Below, piece after piece: positions 1 to 7,291 of a DNA stretch of 21,524 nt. The stretch's first letter is position 1. Each line of letters opens with the position of its first letter. A program made the position numbers and the translations under genes. The stretch comes from Flavobacteriales bacterium UBA1820 (GTDB taxonomy: Bacteria > Bacteroidota > Bacteroidia > Flavobacteriales > UBA1820). The notes below the pieces were generated by a model, which was not told where the DNA came from, searched no databases, and saw only the letters and a program-made list of their open reading frames with translations. The stretch covers positions 1-21,524 of the forward strand of contig DCEW01000040.1 in assembly GCA_002314265.1 (NCBI GenBank). The letters run 5' to 3'.

Positions 1-79
1 GAGAGGGATTCGAACCCCCGGAGGTGTGACCCTCAACGGTTTTCAAGACCGCCGCAATCGACCACTCTGCCATCTCTCC
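1..79 (-). tRNA. tRNA-Ser(UGA), 3' end cut by window edge
   Basis: Read on the minus strand, the gene starts GGAGAGA at position 79. It has an anticodon arm GCGGT-CTTGAAA-ACCGT, giving anticodon TGA (serine, UCN codons). A long class II variable arm follows, then a T arm with loop TTCGAAT. Only two bases of the 3' acceptor strand lie inside the window, so the last acceptor bases and the discriminator are missing. A Bacteroidota-type promoter lies just upstream at 105-140. Confidence 0.95.
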
Positions 80-104
80 GGAAAGACAACGGCTTATCCG
101 CCCG

Positions 105-140
105 CAAATGTACAAGGGTTTTTCCGAAACCGCAACAAAA
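105..140 (-). promoter_or_regulatory. Promoter of tRNA-Ser (Bacteroidota type)
   Basis: On the minus strand a -33 element TTTTGTTG (133-140) is followed by 20 nt and a perfect -7 octamer TACATTTG (105-112), which fits TAnnTTTG. Transcription should start near 98-100, about 20 nt before the tRNA. It is one of the three best promoters in the window because both elements and the spacing fit. Confidence 0.75.
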
Positions 141-228
141 ATCCCACCGGGTGATACTGAATGCTTTAACGATATGCAAAAAGCCTTCCGGCGATGTTAA
201 TTATTCATAAATATCGACCGGGAAAAGC

Positions 229-236
229 TATCTTTG
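229..236 (+). promoter_or_regulatory. -7 promoter element of the CBM48 gene
   Basis: TATCTTTG matches TAnnTTTG and lies 42 nt before the chosen ATG at 279. No clear -33 TTG is seen at the expected distance, so this is a partial match. Confidence 0.5.
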
Positions 237-278
237 CGTACTTTTATTCTGAAAATCATACCAAACCTCAAAATAAAA

Positions 279-581
279 ATGAGCATCAAAAAGGTTTATC
301 TGAAAAGCAAACCGGAATGCAAGGTTACATTTACCGTCTCGGCGGGAAATGTTCCGGAGAAATCCGTCGTATACCTCTGCGGCGATTTCAACCAATGGGA
401 GGAAAAATCCCTGCGCTTGAAGAAAAACAAAGCCGGAGATTATTCCGTATCCCTTACACTACCCCTGGGCAAATACCAGTTCAAGTACAACGTCGACGGA
501 CAGTATTGGATCAACGACGATGCCGCCGATGCCTATCCCTCGAATGTCTTCGGCAGCGACAATTCGCTGATCGAATTATAA
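279..581 (+). CDS. Small one-domain glycogen-binding-like (CBM48) protein
   Basis: This 100-residue protein consists almost entirely of one early-set / CBM48-like beta-sandwich, the fold found in the AMPK beta glycogen-binding domain and at the N-terminus of isoamylases and branching enzymes. The family signature is VVYLCGDFNQWEEKSLRLKK (about residues 30-49), followed by GKYQFKYNVDGQYWINDD with the conserved aromatic and Asn/Asp residues. No catalytic domain or signal peptide is present, so it is predicted cytoplasmic. An in-frame ATG at 234 would add 15 residues, but it lies inside or beside the -7 element and breaks the domain boundary. I chose the ATG at 279, after an A-rich leader. A strong terminator follows at 604-634. 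Family assignment is firm; carbohydrate binding is inferred from the family and its partner enzyme is unknown. Confidence 0.85.
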   Translation: MSIKKVYLKSKPECKVTFTVSAGNVPEKSVVYLCGDFNQWEEKSLRLKKNKAGDYSVSLTLPLGKYQFKYNVDGQYWINDDAADAYPSNVFGSDNSLIEL

Positions 582-603
582 ACTCACCTCAACTCCTCTT
601 TTT

Positions 604-634
604 CAGCGCCCCGGATTCCCGGGGCGCTGTTTTT
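604..634 (+). terminator. Intrinsic terminator of the CBM48 gene
   Basis: A perfect 11-bp stem (CAGCGCCCCGG / CCGGGGCGCTG, 604-614 and 619-629) with loop ATTC is followed by five T. The T tract runs into the stop codon (633-635) of the convergent DUF3667 gene, so the two genes share this end. Confidence 0.9.
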
Positions 635-1556
635 ACTTCCAGACATCCCCCGTAATCAACAACGCCGTCAACACTGCCACCGTCGATGCGAGCAACACAA
701 AACCTACCAGACTCACGCACAGGATCACCCCCAGCCACAAAGTCCGCCAGAACGAACGGCGCACCGAGATCCCGAAAAACTGCTTGAATGTCCAAACCGA
801 CAGAGCGAAAAATATCACCAAAACCCAGCCCCACGAACTGTCTTTCCACACAAAATCCATCGGGAGCAGTACCAGCTGCACTATAAACCGCTGACAAAAC
901 ATATACGCCGACACGTAGAGACACTCCGCATAGTTGTAACGCGTAACCCCCACATGGCGAAAAGCCCGCTTCATCGCAAAGGCAAAAAACGGCAACAGCA
1001 GCAGCACGGAAAAAATCTCCTGATGCGCCCAAAACCAGCCGCCCACATCTTTGAGCACGTTCCAGCCCAGGGAGTTCTCGTCCAGTACCCCCCGATCGGC
1101 CTGCGAAACCGCCTGGGAAACCTGCACGGTATCCCCTGCACTCTCCCTTACGGCATCGCTATACCCGGCGGCAATATCCTCCAACCATTCCTCCATACTC
1201 TCTTCCTGTCCGGCCGGTTCCACCTGCTCCACCGACGTCCCGGAGGCCAGTTCCCATTTCCTTTCCACCAAATGCGCCGTGATCCCGTACAGGGTAGCCA
1301 GGATGATCAGCAGCGGGAAGGGCCGGAAATAATTCGCCCGATGCCCCAGGATGTACTCCCGCAACATGTGCCCCGGCCGGGTAAAAAGCGCCTTGATCGT
1401 AAAGAAAATGCCCCGCCGGTCGGCATGGGTAAAACTGTAAGCCAACTCGTGGGAAAAATACCGCATCGTCAATCTCCCGGTCGAGGCCTTTTGCCCGCAG
1501 CGGTAGCAATACTTCCCCCGCAGTTCCTCACCACAATTCCTGCATCTTCTGCCCAT
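633..1556 (-). CDS. DUF3667 family zinc-ribbon membrane protein
   Basis: The 307-residue protein begins with a short zinc ribbon, CRNC at residues 5-8 and CYRCGQ from residue 17, giving two CxxC pairs. The segment after it matches the DUF3667 pattern (YFSHELAYSFTHADRRGIFF, then LFTRPGHMLREYILGHRANYFRPFPLL). Four to five hydrophobic segments follow: about residues 80-96, then around WFWAHQEIFSVLLLLPFFAF, YVSAYMFCQRFIVQLVLLP, WGWVLVIFFALSVW, and the last 40 residues. The soluble stretch at about 98-165 is acidic and probably lies outside or in a loop. It is an inner-membrane protein of unknown function, found widely in Bacteroidota. The ATG at 1556 puts the ribbon at the N-terminus and lies about 40 nt from a TAnnTTTG element. 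Its end abuts the convergent CBM48 terminator. Confidence 0.88.
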   Translation of the reverse strand: MGRRCRNCGEELRGKYCYRCGQKASTGRLTMRYFSHELAYSFTHADRRGIFFTIKALFTRPGHMLREYILGHRANYFRPFPLLIILATLYGITAHLVERKWELASGTSVEQVEPAGQEESMEEWLEDIAAGYSDAVRESAGDTVQVSQAVSQADRGVLDENSLGWNVLKDVGGWFWAHQEIFSVLLLLPFFAFAMKRAFRHVGVTRYNYAECLYVSAYMFCQRFIVQLVLLPMDFVWKDSSWGWVLVIFFALSVWTFKQFFGISVRRSFWRTLWLGVILCVSLVGFVLLASTVAVLTALLITGDVWK

Positions 1557-1597
1557 ATCTGAATGTATCTTGCTCGCCCTCCGGCGAATTTGCGGCG

Positions 1598-1605
1598 CAA
1601 AGGTA
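1598..1605 (-). promoter_or_regulatory. -7 promoter element of the DUF3667 gene
   Basis: On the minus strand TACCTTTG is a perfect TAnnTTTG, 41 nt from the ATG at 1556. No convincing -33 element at 19-21 nt spacing was seen. Confidence 0.5.
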
Positions 1606-1711
1606 GCGTTTTGCCACCGAACCGGGAAATGAAGCCACGACGAATAAAAAGCATCTATCCCGTCATAAAAAGATCCTATCGCCTCCAGGAATCAAACCCA
1701 CGCCCATAGCG

Positions 1712-1719
1712 TATTTTTG
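1712..1719 (+). promoter_or_regulatory. -7 promoter element of the peroxiredoxin gene
   Basis: TATTTTTG fits TAnnTTTG and lies 52 nt before the ATG at 1772. No -33 TTG is seen at the expected place, so an activator may be needed. The leader between them contains the tandem repeat AAACTTAAACTTAAAC, A-rich as in other genes here. Confidence 0.5.
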
Positions 1720-1771
1720 CTGCGGAACCAAAACGAAATACCCAACCTAAAAACTTAAACTTAAACATATC

Positions 1772-2404
1772 ATGTCACTGGTAGGAAAAAAAGCACCCCG
1801 ATTTGAACAAGCTGCCGTAGTAAACGGCCATGAAATCGTAAACGGATATTCCCTGGAACAATTCCTGGGCAAAAAAGACGTCCTGTTCTTCTTTTACCCG
1901 ATGGACTTCACTTTTGTATGCCCCACGGAACTCTTCGCTTTCCAGGAAAAACTCGCCGAATTCGAAGCGCGCGGAGTGCAAGTCGTCGCCGCCTCGACCG
2001 ACACCGAACAGAGCCATTGGGCTTGGTTGCAGACTCCCCGCGAGCAAGGAGGTATCCGAGGAGTTACCTATCCCATCGTTGCCGACAAGAACAAAACCAT
2101 CGCAGCGGCCTTCGGCGTGCTGACCGGAGAATACCAATACGATGCCCAGGGACACCTGCAAGCCACCCATCCCTCGATGGTTGCCTACCGGGGGCTGTTC
2201 CTGATCGACAAAGACGGCCTCGTACGCCACGAACTGATCAACGACCTGCCGATCGGGCGTTCGGTAGACGAAGCCTTGCGCGTAGTGGATGCCATGCAGT
2301 TCGTACGCGAACACGGCGAGGTCTGCCCGGCCAACTGGCAAAAAGGACAACAGGCTCTCGATCCTTCGCACGAAGGAGTGGCCGAGTTCCTTTCCCGACA
2401 CTGA
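1772..2404 (+). CDS. Typical 2-Cys peroxiredoxin (AhpC/Prx1 type)
   Basis: The 210-residue enzyme reduces hydrogen peroxide and organic hydroperoxides in the cytoplasm through a cysteine thiol. The peroxidatic site is DFTFVCPTE with Cys50, and the resolving cysteine is Cys185 in GEVCPANW, the standard two-Cys arrangement. The conserved substrate-site Arg is in YRGLFLID (Arg140). The loop that is GG(L/I)G in sensitive eukaryotic enzymes reads GGIRGV, and the C-terminus ends SRH without a YF tail, so it is probably resistant to over-oxidation. Length is normal for the family. It has its own -7 element and is followed by a terminator, so it looks monocistronic. No ahpF lies next to it, so the reductant is probably thioredoxin or an AhpF encoded elsewhere. 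A second, Prx6-type enzyme lies at 9294-9998. Confidence 0.95.
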   Translation: MSLVGKKAPRFEQAAVVNGHEIVNGYSLEQFLGKKDVLFFFYPMDFTFVCPTELFAFQEKLAEFEARGVQVVAASTDTEQSHWAWLQTPREQGGIRGVTYPIVADKNKTIAAAFGVLTGEYQYDAQGHLQATHPSMVAYRGLFLIDKDGLVRHELINDLPIGRSVDEALRVVDAMQFVREHGEVCPANWQKGQQALDPSHEGVAEFLSRH

Positions 2405-2437
2405 AGACTTCACAATCATTTTTCCCCTTTTTATTCG

Positions 2438-2478
2438 GTTCCTTCCCGGCGAGGTTTTCGCTTGGAAGGAACTTTTGC
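2438..2478 (+). terminator. Intrinsic terminator of the 2-Cys peroxiredoxin gene
   Basis: A 9-bp stem GTTCCTTCC / GGAAGGAAC (2438-2446 and 2464-2472) with an inner GCGA/TCGC pairing is followed by TTTTGCTTTT. It starts 34 nt after the stop codon. Confidence 0.7.
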
Positions 2479-2529
2479 TTTTAAGAGTTTTTTACGATCC
2501 GTTCGCTTTAATAATCCGCTTCCATTAAC

Positions 2530-2537
2530 TAACTTTG
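2530..2537 (+). promoter_or_regulatory. -7 promoter element for mdh, giving a long leader
   Basis: TAACTTTG fits TAnnTTTG. It is the only such element I found between the upstream terminator and mdh. If used, transcription starts near 2543 and mdh has a leader of about 245 nt that includes the purine tract at 2602-2708. No clear -33 element was seen. Confidence 0.45.
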
Positions 2538-2601
2538 TATGTCCCTTCCGAATGCGTGTGGGACTTCATCCCGTTCTTCGAGAGCCGAAGGGGTTTGAAA
2601 C

Positions 2602-2708
2602 GGGAGAGGGGGAGGAAAGTGAGCGAGAAGGGAAGGGCAGAAGAGACGGGAAGGAAAGAGCCGAAGAGAGGGGCAGAAAAGAGGGAGTCGAAAAGAGGGG
2701 AGGAAAGA
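2602..2708 (+). other. Purine tract (98 of 107 bases A or G) in the mdh leader
   Basis: Only nine of these 107 bases are C or T. The tract is built from irregular GGAAGG, GAGAGG and GGCAGAA units, with no strict repeat period. It lies between the peroxiredoxin terminator and mdh, so the 385-base gap 2405-2789 holds a terminator, a -7 element and this tract. Short open frames across it are Arg/Lys/Glu-rich products of base bias and are not called as genes. Confidence 0.9.
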
Positions 2709-2789
2709 CCTTTGAACGGCGGCCTCCTTGCGATAGGCAGGAAATAAGAAACGTTCGGAAAGAACAGACAACATAAAAACATATTTACC

Positions 2790-3725
2790 ATGAAAGTAAC
2801 CGTAGTAGGAGCAGGAAACGTAGGTGCTACATGCGCCGATGTATTGGCCTGCCGCAATTTCATCGATGAGATCGTCCTGCTGGACGTCAAAGAAGGTGTT
2901 GCCGAGGGCAAAGCGCTCGACATTTGGCAAACAGCCCCCATCCGCGGATTCAACACCCGTCTGACGGGTTCGACCAACGACTACTCCAAAACCGAAGGTT
3001 CGGACGTCGTAGTGATCACCTCGGGCGTGCCCCGCAAACCGGGCATGAGCCGTGACGACTTGATCGGCATCAATGCTGGAATCGTAAAATCCGTTACCGA
3101 GCAGGTAGTAAAGCACTCGCCCGATGCAAAGATCATCATCGTATCCAACCCGCTGGACGTAATGACCTACTGCGCATATCTGGCTGCCAAACTGCCTTCC
3201 AACCGCGTTATGGGTATGGCCGGCGTACTGGACACGGCACGTTACCGCGCTTTCCTGGCCGACGAAATCGGCTGCTCCCCGCTGGACATCCAGGCTCTGC
3301 TGCTGGGCGGCCACGGCGACACGATGGTTCCCCTGCCCAAATACACCACGGTACAGGGCATCCCTGTAACCCACTTCGTGAAGGAAGAGCGCCTGCACGA
3401 GATCATCGAACGCGCTAAAGTGGGCGGTGGCGAACTGGTCAAACTGCTGGGTACCTCCGCATGGTATGCTCCGGGTGCTGCTGCTGCCTCGATGGTAGAA
3501 GCCATCCTGCTGGATCAGAAGAAGATCGTTCCGGTATGCGCATGGCTCACCGGCGAATACGGCCTGAAAGACCTCTACCTCGGCGTTCCGGTCGTTCTGG
3601 GTCGCAACGGTATCGAGAAAGTGGTCGAGCTCAACCTGGACGAAAAGGAGAAAGCCGATCTCTATACCTCGGCCGAAGCCGTACGCAAGGTGCTCAAAGC
3701 ACTGGACGACATGAAATTGTTCTAA
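2790..3725 (+). CDS. mdh: NAD-dependent malate dehydrogenase (LDH-like type)
   Basis: The 311-residue cytoplasmic enzyme interconverts malate and oxaloacetate with NAD(H). It feeds the reductive branch of the citric acid cycle that leads to fumarate and succinate in Bacteroidales. The N-terminal Rossmann fold has GAGNVG at residues 8-13 and Asp32, which selects NAD. The mobile loop reads GVPRKPGMSRDDL; Arg82 sits where lactate dehydrogenases carry Gln, and Arg88 follows, so malate rather than lactate is the expected substrate. Asn120, Arg151 and the catalytic His175 (GGHGD) are all present. Length is normal for the LDH-like MDH group. The ATG at 2790 gives GAGNVG its usual distance from the start. 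The gene stands alone, with a long purine-rich leader and a strong terminator 25 nt after the stop. Confidence 0.97.
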   Translation: MKVTVVGAGNVGATCADVLACRNFIDEIVLLDVKEGVAEGKALDIWQTAPIRGFNTRLTGSTNDYSKTEGSDVVVITSGVPRKPGMSRDDLIGINAGIVKSVTEQVVKHSPDAKIIIVSNPLDVMTYCAYLAAKLPSNRVMGMAGVLDTARYRAFLADEIGCSPLDIQALLLGGHGDTMVPLPKYTTVQGIPVTHFVKEERLHEIIERAKVGGGELVKLLGTSAWYAPGAAAASMVEAILLDQKKIVPVCAWLTGEYGLKDLYLGVPVVLGRNGIEKVVELNLDEKEKADLYTSAEAVRKVLKALDDMKLF

Positions 3726-3745
3726 TAGAGATATTCTCTCTGCGC

Positions 3746-3783
3746 AAAAAAGCGCCGTCCCTTTCGGGACGGCGCTTTTTTTG
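3746..3783. terminator. Bidirectional terminator between mdh and the TonB-like gene
   Basis: A perfect 11-bp stem AGCGCCGTCCC / GGGACGGCGCT (3751-3761 and 3766-3776) with a 4-nt loop has A on its left and T on its right. It works for mdh on the plus strand and could also stop the minus-strand gene ending at 3934. The rest of the gap to 3933 shows nothing I recognise. Confidence 0.92.
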
Positions 3784-3933
3784 TCCGCACCGGCCGAACA
3801 AATCCGGCCCCAAGATCCTTTCCGAGGGAAATCACACTGCTATCTATCCTGGGAAAAAAACATGCGACCACGAAAGGAAATGCGCCGAAAAGCCGCGAGT
3901 TCCTCCCCCTCAAAAAAGAAATACAAATGAAAA

Positions 3934-4782
3934 CTACTGCTGAAATTCGTAAGCGATCGAGCCGCGTTGCAACTCCGGAGCCGCCTGCTCCACATTGAAG
4001 CGGGCGCGCCGGGCATACGTAACGGCTTTCTGGTAGGCATCTTCGTTCGGACAAGTGGTCCGCTCGCGGTTTACCTGAGCAGAGACCACTTTTCCTGCCC
4101 GGTTCACCTGGATGTCCACCACGACCAGACCGCCCACATAGACGGTGTAGATAGGCACCGGGATCGGTTCGATGTTGTAGCGGGACACCCCTCCCTCGAA
4201 ACGGTAAGATATATTGCTCTTGCCCACATACGGAGCCTGTACGGCACTTTTGGCCGCATTGCTGTCGATCCGCTGGTACTGGTCCAAGTCCACCTCCCGG
4301 TTTTTGACCTGTTCGCTGAAAAGGTCCACCCGGACTTCCTGCCCGTATTCGTTGGTCTGATGGGTCACGGCACGGGCTTCCTCGAGGGTGGTAAAGTTGT
4401 GCCGCATGTTGGAAATATCGATGTCTTCTCCCAGATCGGCCGCTGCCTGGTTGGTAAATCCGCTCATCGACTGCGGCGAGTGGGTCAGGCGGGCATCGAT
4501 CGATACCCGGTCGGAACCGGGCTTGTCTTCCAGTTCTCGTTCGATCTGTTCGAGCTGCTCCATCGACACGGCTATGATCCGGGCATCGGAGATGTCGTAA
4601 TACTTGAATGCCAGATTGACTACCAGGATCACCAGCAACAGATGCACGGAAAAGGTAACCACCAGCGGATAACGGTGCCGGTCCACAAACGCAAGCAGAC
4701 GATCCAAACGGACTTCCAGGTAAGCATTCACCCGGTCATACCCTCTGTAAAAAGCCTCGATCAGATCTTCTTTTTTGCCCAT
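3934..4782 (-). CDS. TonB-like energy transducer protein
   Basis: The 282-residue protein has a cytoplasmic N-terminal region of about 38 residues and one membrane segment at about 39-59 (YPLVVTFSVHLLLVILVVNL). A periplasmic linker follows, then a TonB C-terminal domain at about 212-282. That domain has the pattern YVGGLVVVDIQVNRAGKVVSAQV followed by TCPNEDAYQKAVTYARRARFN. TonB proteins pass inner-membrane proton-motive energy to outer-membrane transporters. Two points are unusual: the N-terminal extension before the membrane segment is long and amphipathic, and the linker is rich in Asp, Glu, Gln and Asn rather than proline. No exbB or exbD is in the window. The gene is convergent with mdh. 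A specific partner cannot be named. Confidence 0.82.
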   Translation of the reverse strand: MGKKEDLIEAFYRGYDRVNAYLEVRLDRLLAFVDRHRYPLVVTFSVHLLLVILVVNLAFKYYDISDARIIAVSMEQLEQIERELEDKPGSDRVSIDARLTHSPQSMSGFTNQAAADLGEDIDISNMRHNFTTLEEARAVTHQTNEYGQEVRVDLFSEQVKNREVDLDQYQRIDSNAAKSAVQAPYVGKSNISYRFEGGVSRYNIEPIPVPIYTVYVGGLVVVDIQVNRAGKVVSAQVNRERTTCPNEDAYQKAVTYARRARFNVEQAAPELQRGSIAYEFQQ

Positions 4783-4807
4783 CGGTATCGTCTTGCTGCG
4801 AGAAAGC

Positions 4808-4815
4808 CAAAATTA
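4808..4815 (-). promoter_or_regulatory. -7 promoter element of the TonB-like gene
   Basis: On the minus strand TAATTTTG fits TAnnTTTG and lies 26 nt from the ATG at 4782. A TTTTTG lies only 12 nt upstream, too close for a -33 element. Confidence 0.45.
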
Positions 4816-4834
4816 CGGCACATCGGCCAAAAAC

Positions 4835-4867
4835 GAAAAAAGGAGCCGGAAAATATTTCCGGCTCCT
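4835..4867 (-). terminator. Intrinsic terminator of tRNA-Pro
   Basis: A perfect 12-bp stem AGGAGCCGGAAA / TTTCCGGCTCCT (4841-4852 and 4856-4867) with loop ATA is followed on the minus strand by a run of T. It begins 14 nt after the tRNA. Confidence 0.92.
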
Positions 4868-4880
4868 CCGTTTGCACTCG

Positions 4881-4954
<74 letters not shown>

Positions 4955-4964
4955 AATGCGGAGG

Positions 4965-4998
4965 CAAAGATACGTCAATATTTTTTCCCAAGCAAAAA
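4965..4998 (-). promoter_or_regulatory. Promoter of tRNA-Pro (Bacteroidota type)
   Basis: On the minus strand TTTTTG (4993-4998), a 20-nt spacer and TATCTTTG (4965-4972) form a full match to the phylum's -33/-7 promoter. Transcription should start within a few bases of the mature tRNA 5' end. Confidence 0.8.
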
Positions 4999-5068
4999 TA
5001 CATCGGATTTTTCCACTTGCGCCTTTTCCCATAAAAACCCGGCAAGGTGAAAATACCTCCCGGGACGG

Positions 5069-7198
5069 TCAGTTGAACCAGTCCCACACCACGCCGAAAC
5101 GCACTACGGGGTCCACCGAGGGATAATACGGCGAAGCGAAATAATCCTTGCTCTTCATGATCCAGGGTGTCAGGTTTTCAACCTTGAGGAAGATACGGGT
5201 ACGGCGAACCTTGGCCGAAAGCGAGAGGTCGATATAAGGATAATCGCCTATCTGACGCCGGTTGGAGAGCGGCTGAAGGTTGTAGTCGGAGAGCAGCGGA
5301 TTGTACATCGGCGCATCGAAAGCGGAAAAATACCGCAGCGTAACGGCCGGCATCAGCGTGATGGCTTTTCGGAAAAGCGGAAAATAAGCGTACAGACTCG
5401 AACGGACGATCACCTCGGGCAGGGGCAACACCTCCGCACCCGAACTTACGTGCTGGTAGGTAAGGGTATTGTCCCACCCGAACCATCCCAAACGCAGATC
5501 GCGCGAAAGGGTAACGGAGAGCACATTCACTTTCCCGTCGTACTGCCGGGGAGTGCGCAGGGAGTCGTAATACACGTAATTGCCCACATCGGTAAAGCTC
5601 ACCCGCGCATCGAACACCTTGTCGCTGCGCAAGGTAATGGCGATCTCGTTGGATTCTATGCGTTTGAAGTCGTTGTACCAGTTGTAGTCGGCGTACGAGC
5701 TGCGGTAAAACCGGGTAGTCATCGCCGGATAGTACGACGCATTGGCATACGAACCTTCGAGGCGGTTTTGCGCATTGAGCTGGACGTATCCCGACACCCG
5801 AAGGATCCGCGCCCCGGAGAACATCCCCGAAAGGCTGTAATCCAACGACGCATCGGCCCCGAAATACTTCATCGGCCGCCAACGCCCCAGCAGATTGACC
5901 ATCAGTGTATTGCCCGACATCTCCGACACCGGAACGCTTCCCCCCGAAGCCAGCGGCCCGGGAAAAGAATAGTTGGCCGTCTGGTAGCGTATCATCCCCT
6001 GGGCATAGATATTGACCAGCGGGAAATTCACCCCGGCCCCGGCCGCCAGGTCCAAGGTGTTGTAGTACGAACTATCGGTACGTGCGGCTCCCTCCAAAAG
6101 CCCCGAACCGTAGTACGCGAGGGATTTTTGCCCGGCCGAACCCGACGGGGAGACAAAGGCCGGATCGTAATACTTGTAGGTGAGGTGTTCGTACTTTATC
6201 TCGTTGAGCAGGCTCACGCGAAACCCTTTGGGGTTTTTGATCGACGAATTGAAAATATCGTACGACTGGGTGACGAAAAAGCGCGTGCCGCCCAAGCGGT
6301 TGGCCACCTCGCCGTCGGAATCGCCCAGATTGACCGGAATGGTCTTCCGGTAGGAGAACTGCTCGTCGTCCGAGAGGAAAAACCCGATCCCTTCCTCGGT
6401 CAGTCCTCCGTTCTCTACGGCCGAGAGGTATTGGTACATCACGTGCGAGCGGACGATATAGCGGTACGACTTGGTATGGTAGCTGAACGTACCGACCAGT
6501 TGCCCGTGGTGCGATTCGATGTAGTTGTACAGGCCGAAGGTGCGCTTGCCCCGAAAACCGAACGAGAAGTTGACCTGCTTGCCCGCATTGACCGTGAAAT
6601 TGAAATCGAGCACCTGCCCGGTCATGTTGGAAAAGACATTCGAATGATACATCACCTCCGACCAGGGCGTGCGCACATCGTAATACTTCACCTGGTCGGT
6701 CGTCCGGTAATACATGCTTCGGGAGCGGATGCCGTACGCAGGGGTCAGGGAAGGTTTTTCCGTATAGACCAAAGGCGTGTACCCCTCGGCCAGGTTCGGG
6801 AAAGGCATGTAGCCGTACTCATCCCGCCGGGTAGGATTCAGCTTGTAGTATTTCCCGATATTGAGCGTGGTATCTACCAGCGTGGTATCGCCGTAGAGGT
6901 CGATGATCTTGTAAACCTGGATGGAATCCTTGTAGCGGTTGGTATAGATCTGGCGGTCGCGGGTAGAACGCTGGGCCGCACGCGCCGCAGAATCCTGCCG
7001 GGCCTGTTCGCGGGGCGAAAGGATGCGCTCGCCGAAAATATTGAGCGAATCCATCCCCCCGGGATACACCTGGTCGCGGTTGAAAGGATCGCTGCTGTCA
7101 TAACGATCCGTGCGGTTGCCGTATCGGTCGAATGTCTGCGCACCGAGCGACAATACCCCTCCCAGACACACCCAGGCGATCAAGGACAGGATACGCAT
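5069..7198 (-). CDS. Putative outer-membrane porin (Porin_10-like)
   Basis: The 709-residue secreted protein resembles the Bacteroidota 'putative porin' family. A signal peptide covers about residues 1-20 and ends SLGA before QTFD. A polar periplasmic region rich in Arg, Asp and Ser follows to about residue 100. The rest alternates short aromatic-rich beta strands such as VLDFNFTVNAGKQVNFSFGF and YRYIVRSHVMYQYLSAV, and the protein ends in an aromatic strand (VVRFGVVWDWFN), as outer-membrane barrels do. Upstream in-frame ATGs at 7222 and 7240 exist. The one at 7240 lies upstream of the -7 element at 7227-7234, so it is unlikely if that promoter is used. The one at 7222 would be at or next to the transcript start. 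I chose 7198 because it gives a clean signal peptide. The gene follows the serine hydrolase on the same strand, with a 93-nt gap. Confidence 0.82.
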   Translation of the reverse strand: MRILSLIAWVCLGGVLSLGAQTFDRYGNRTDRYDSSDPFNRDQVYPGGMDSLNIFGERILSPREQARQDSAARAAQRSTRDRQIYTNRYKDSIQVYKIIDLYGDTTLVDTTLNIGKYYKLNPTRRDEYGYMPFPNLAEGYTPLVYTEKPSLTPAYGIRSRSMYYRTTDQVKYYDVRTPWSEVMYHSNVFSNMTGQVLDFNFTVNAGKQVNFSFGFRGKRTFGLYNYIESHHGQLVGTFSYHTKSYRYIVRSHVMYQYLSAVENGGLTEEGIGFFLSDDEQFSYRKTIPVNLGDSDGEVANRLGGTRFFVTQSYDIFNSSIKNPKGFRVSLLNEIKYEHLTYKYYDPAFVSPSGSAGQKSLAYYGSGLLEGAARTDSSYYNTLDLAAGAGVNFPLVNIYAQGMIRYQTANYSFPGPLASGGSVPVSEMSGNTLMVNLLGRWRPMKYFGADASLDYSLSGMFSGARILRVSGYVQLNAQNRLEGSYANASYYPAMTTRFYRSSYADYNWYNDFKRIESNEIAITLRSDKVFDARVSFTDVGNYVYYDSLRTPRQYDGKVNVLSVTLSRDLRLGWFGWDNTLTYQHVSSGAEVLPLPEVIVRSSLYAYFPLFRKAITLMPAVTLRYFSAFDAPMYNPLLSDYNLQPLSNRRQIGDYPYIDLSLSAKVRRTRIFLKVENLTPWIMKSKDYFASPYYPSVDPVVRFGVVWDWFN

Positions 7199-7226
7199 CA
7201 ATATGGGACAGCTACGGTTCATTGTG

Positions 7227-7234
7227 CAAAAATA
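7227..7234 (-). promoter_or_regulatory. -7 promoter element of the porin gene
   Basis: On the minus strand TATTTTTG fits TAnnTTTG. Transcription would start near 7222, which coincides with an in-frame ATG (7220-7222). This argues for translation from 7198, or for a leaderless start at 7222. No clear -33 element was found. Confidence 0.45.
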
Positions 7235-7291
7235 ATCCATCCTTCGGAACAGCGCGGTATCCGGAGCAAATTTTGTCGCGAAAAAACACCG

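Noticed and set aside
2535..2747. 70-codon frame across the purine tract
   Set aside because: Its Arg/Lys/Glu-rich product is what any purine-rich DNA encodes. It has no start context or known domain.
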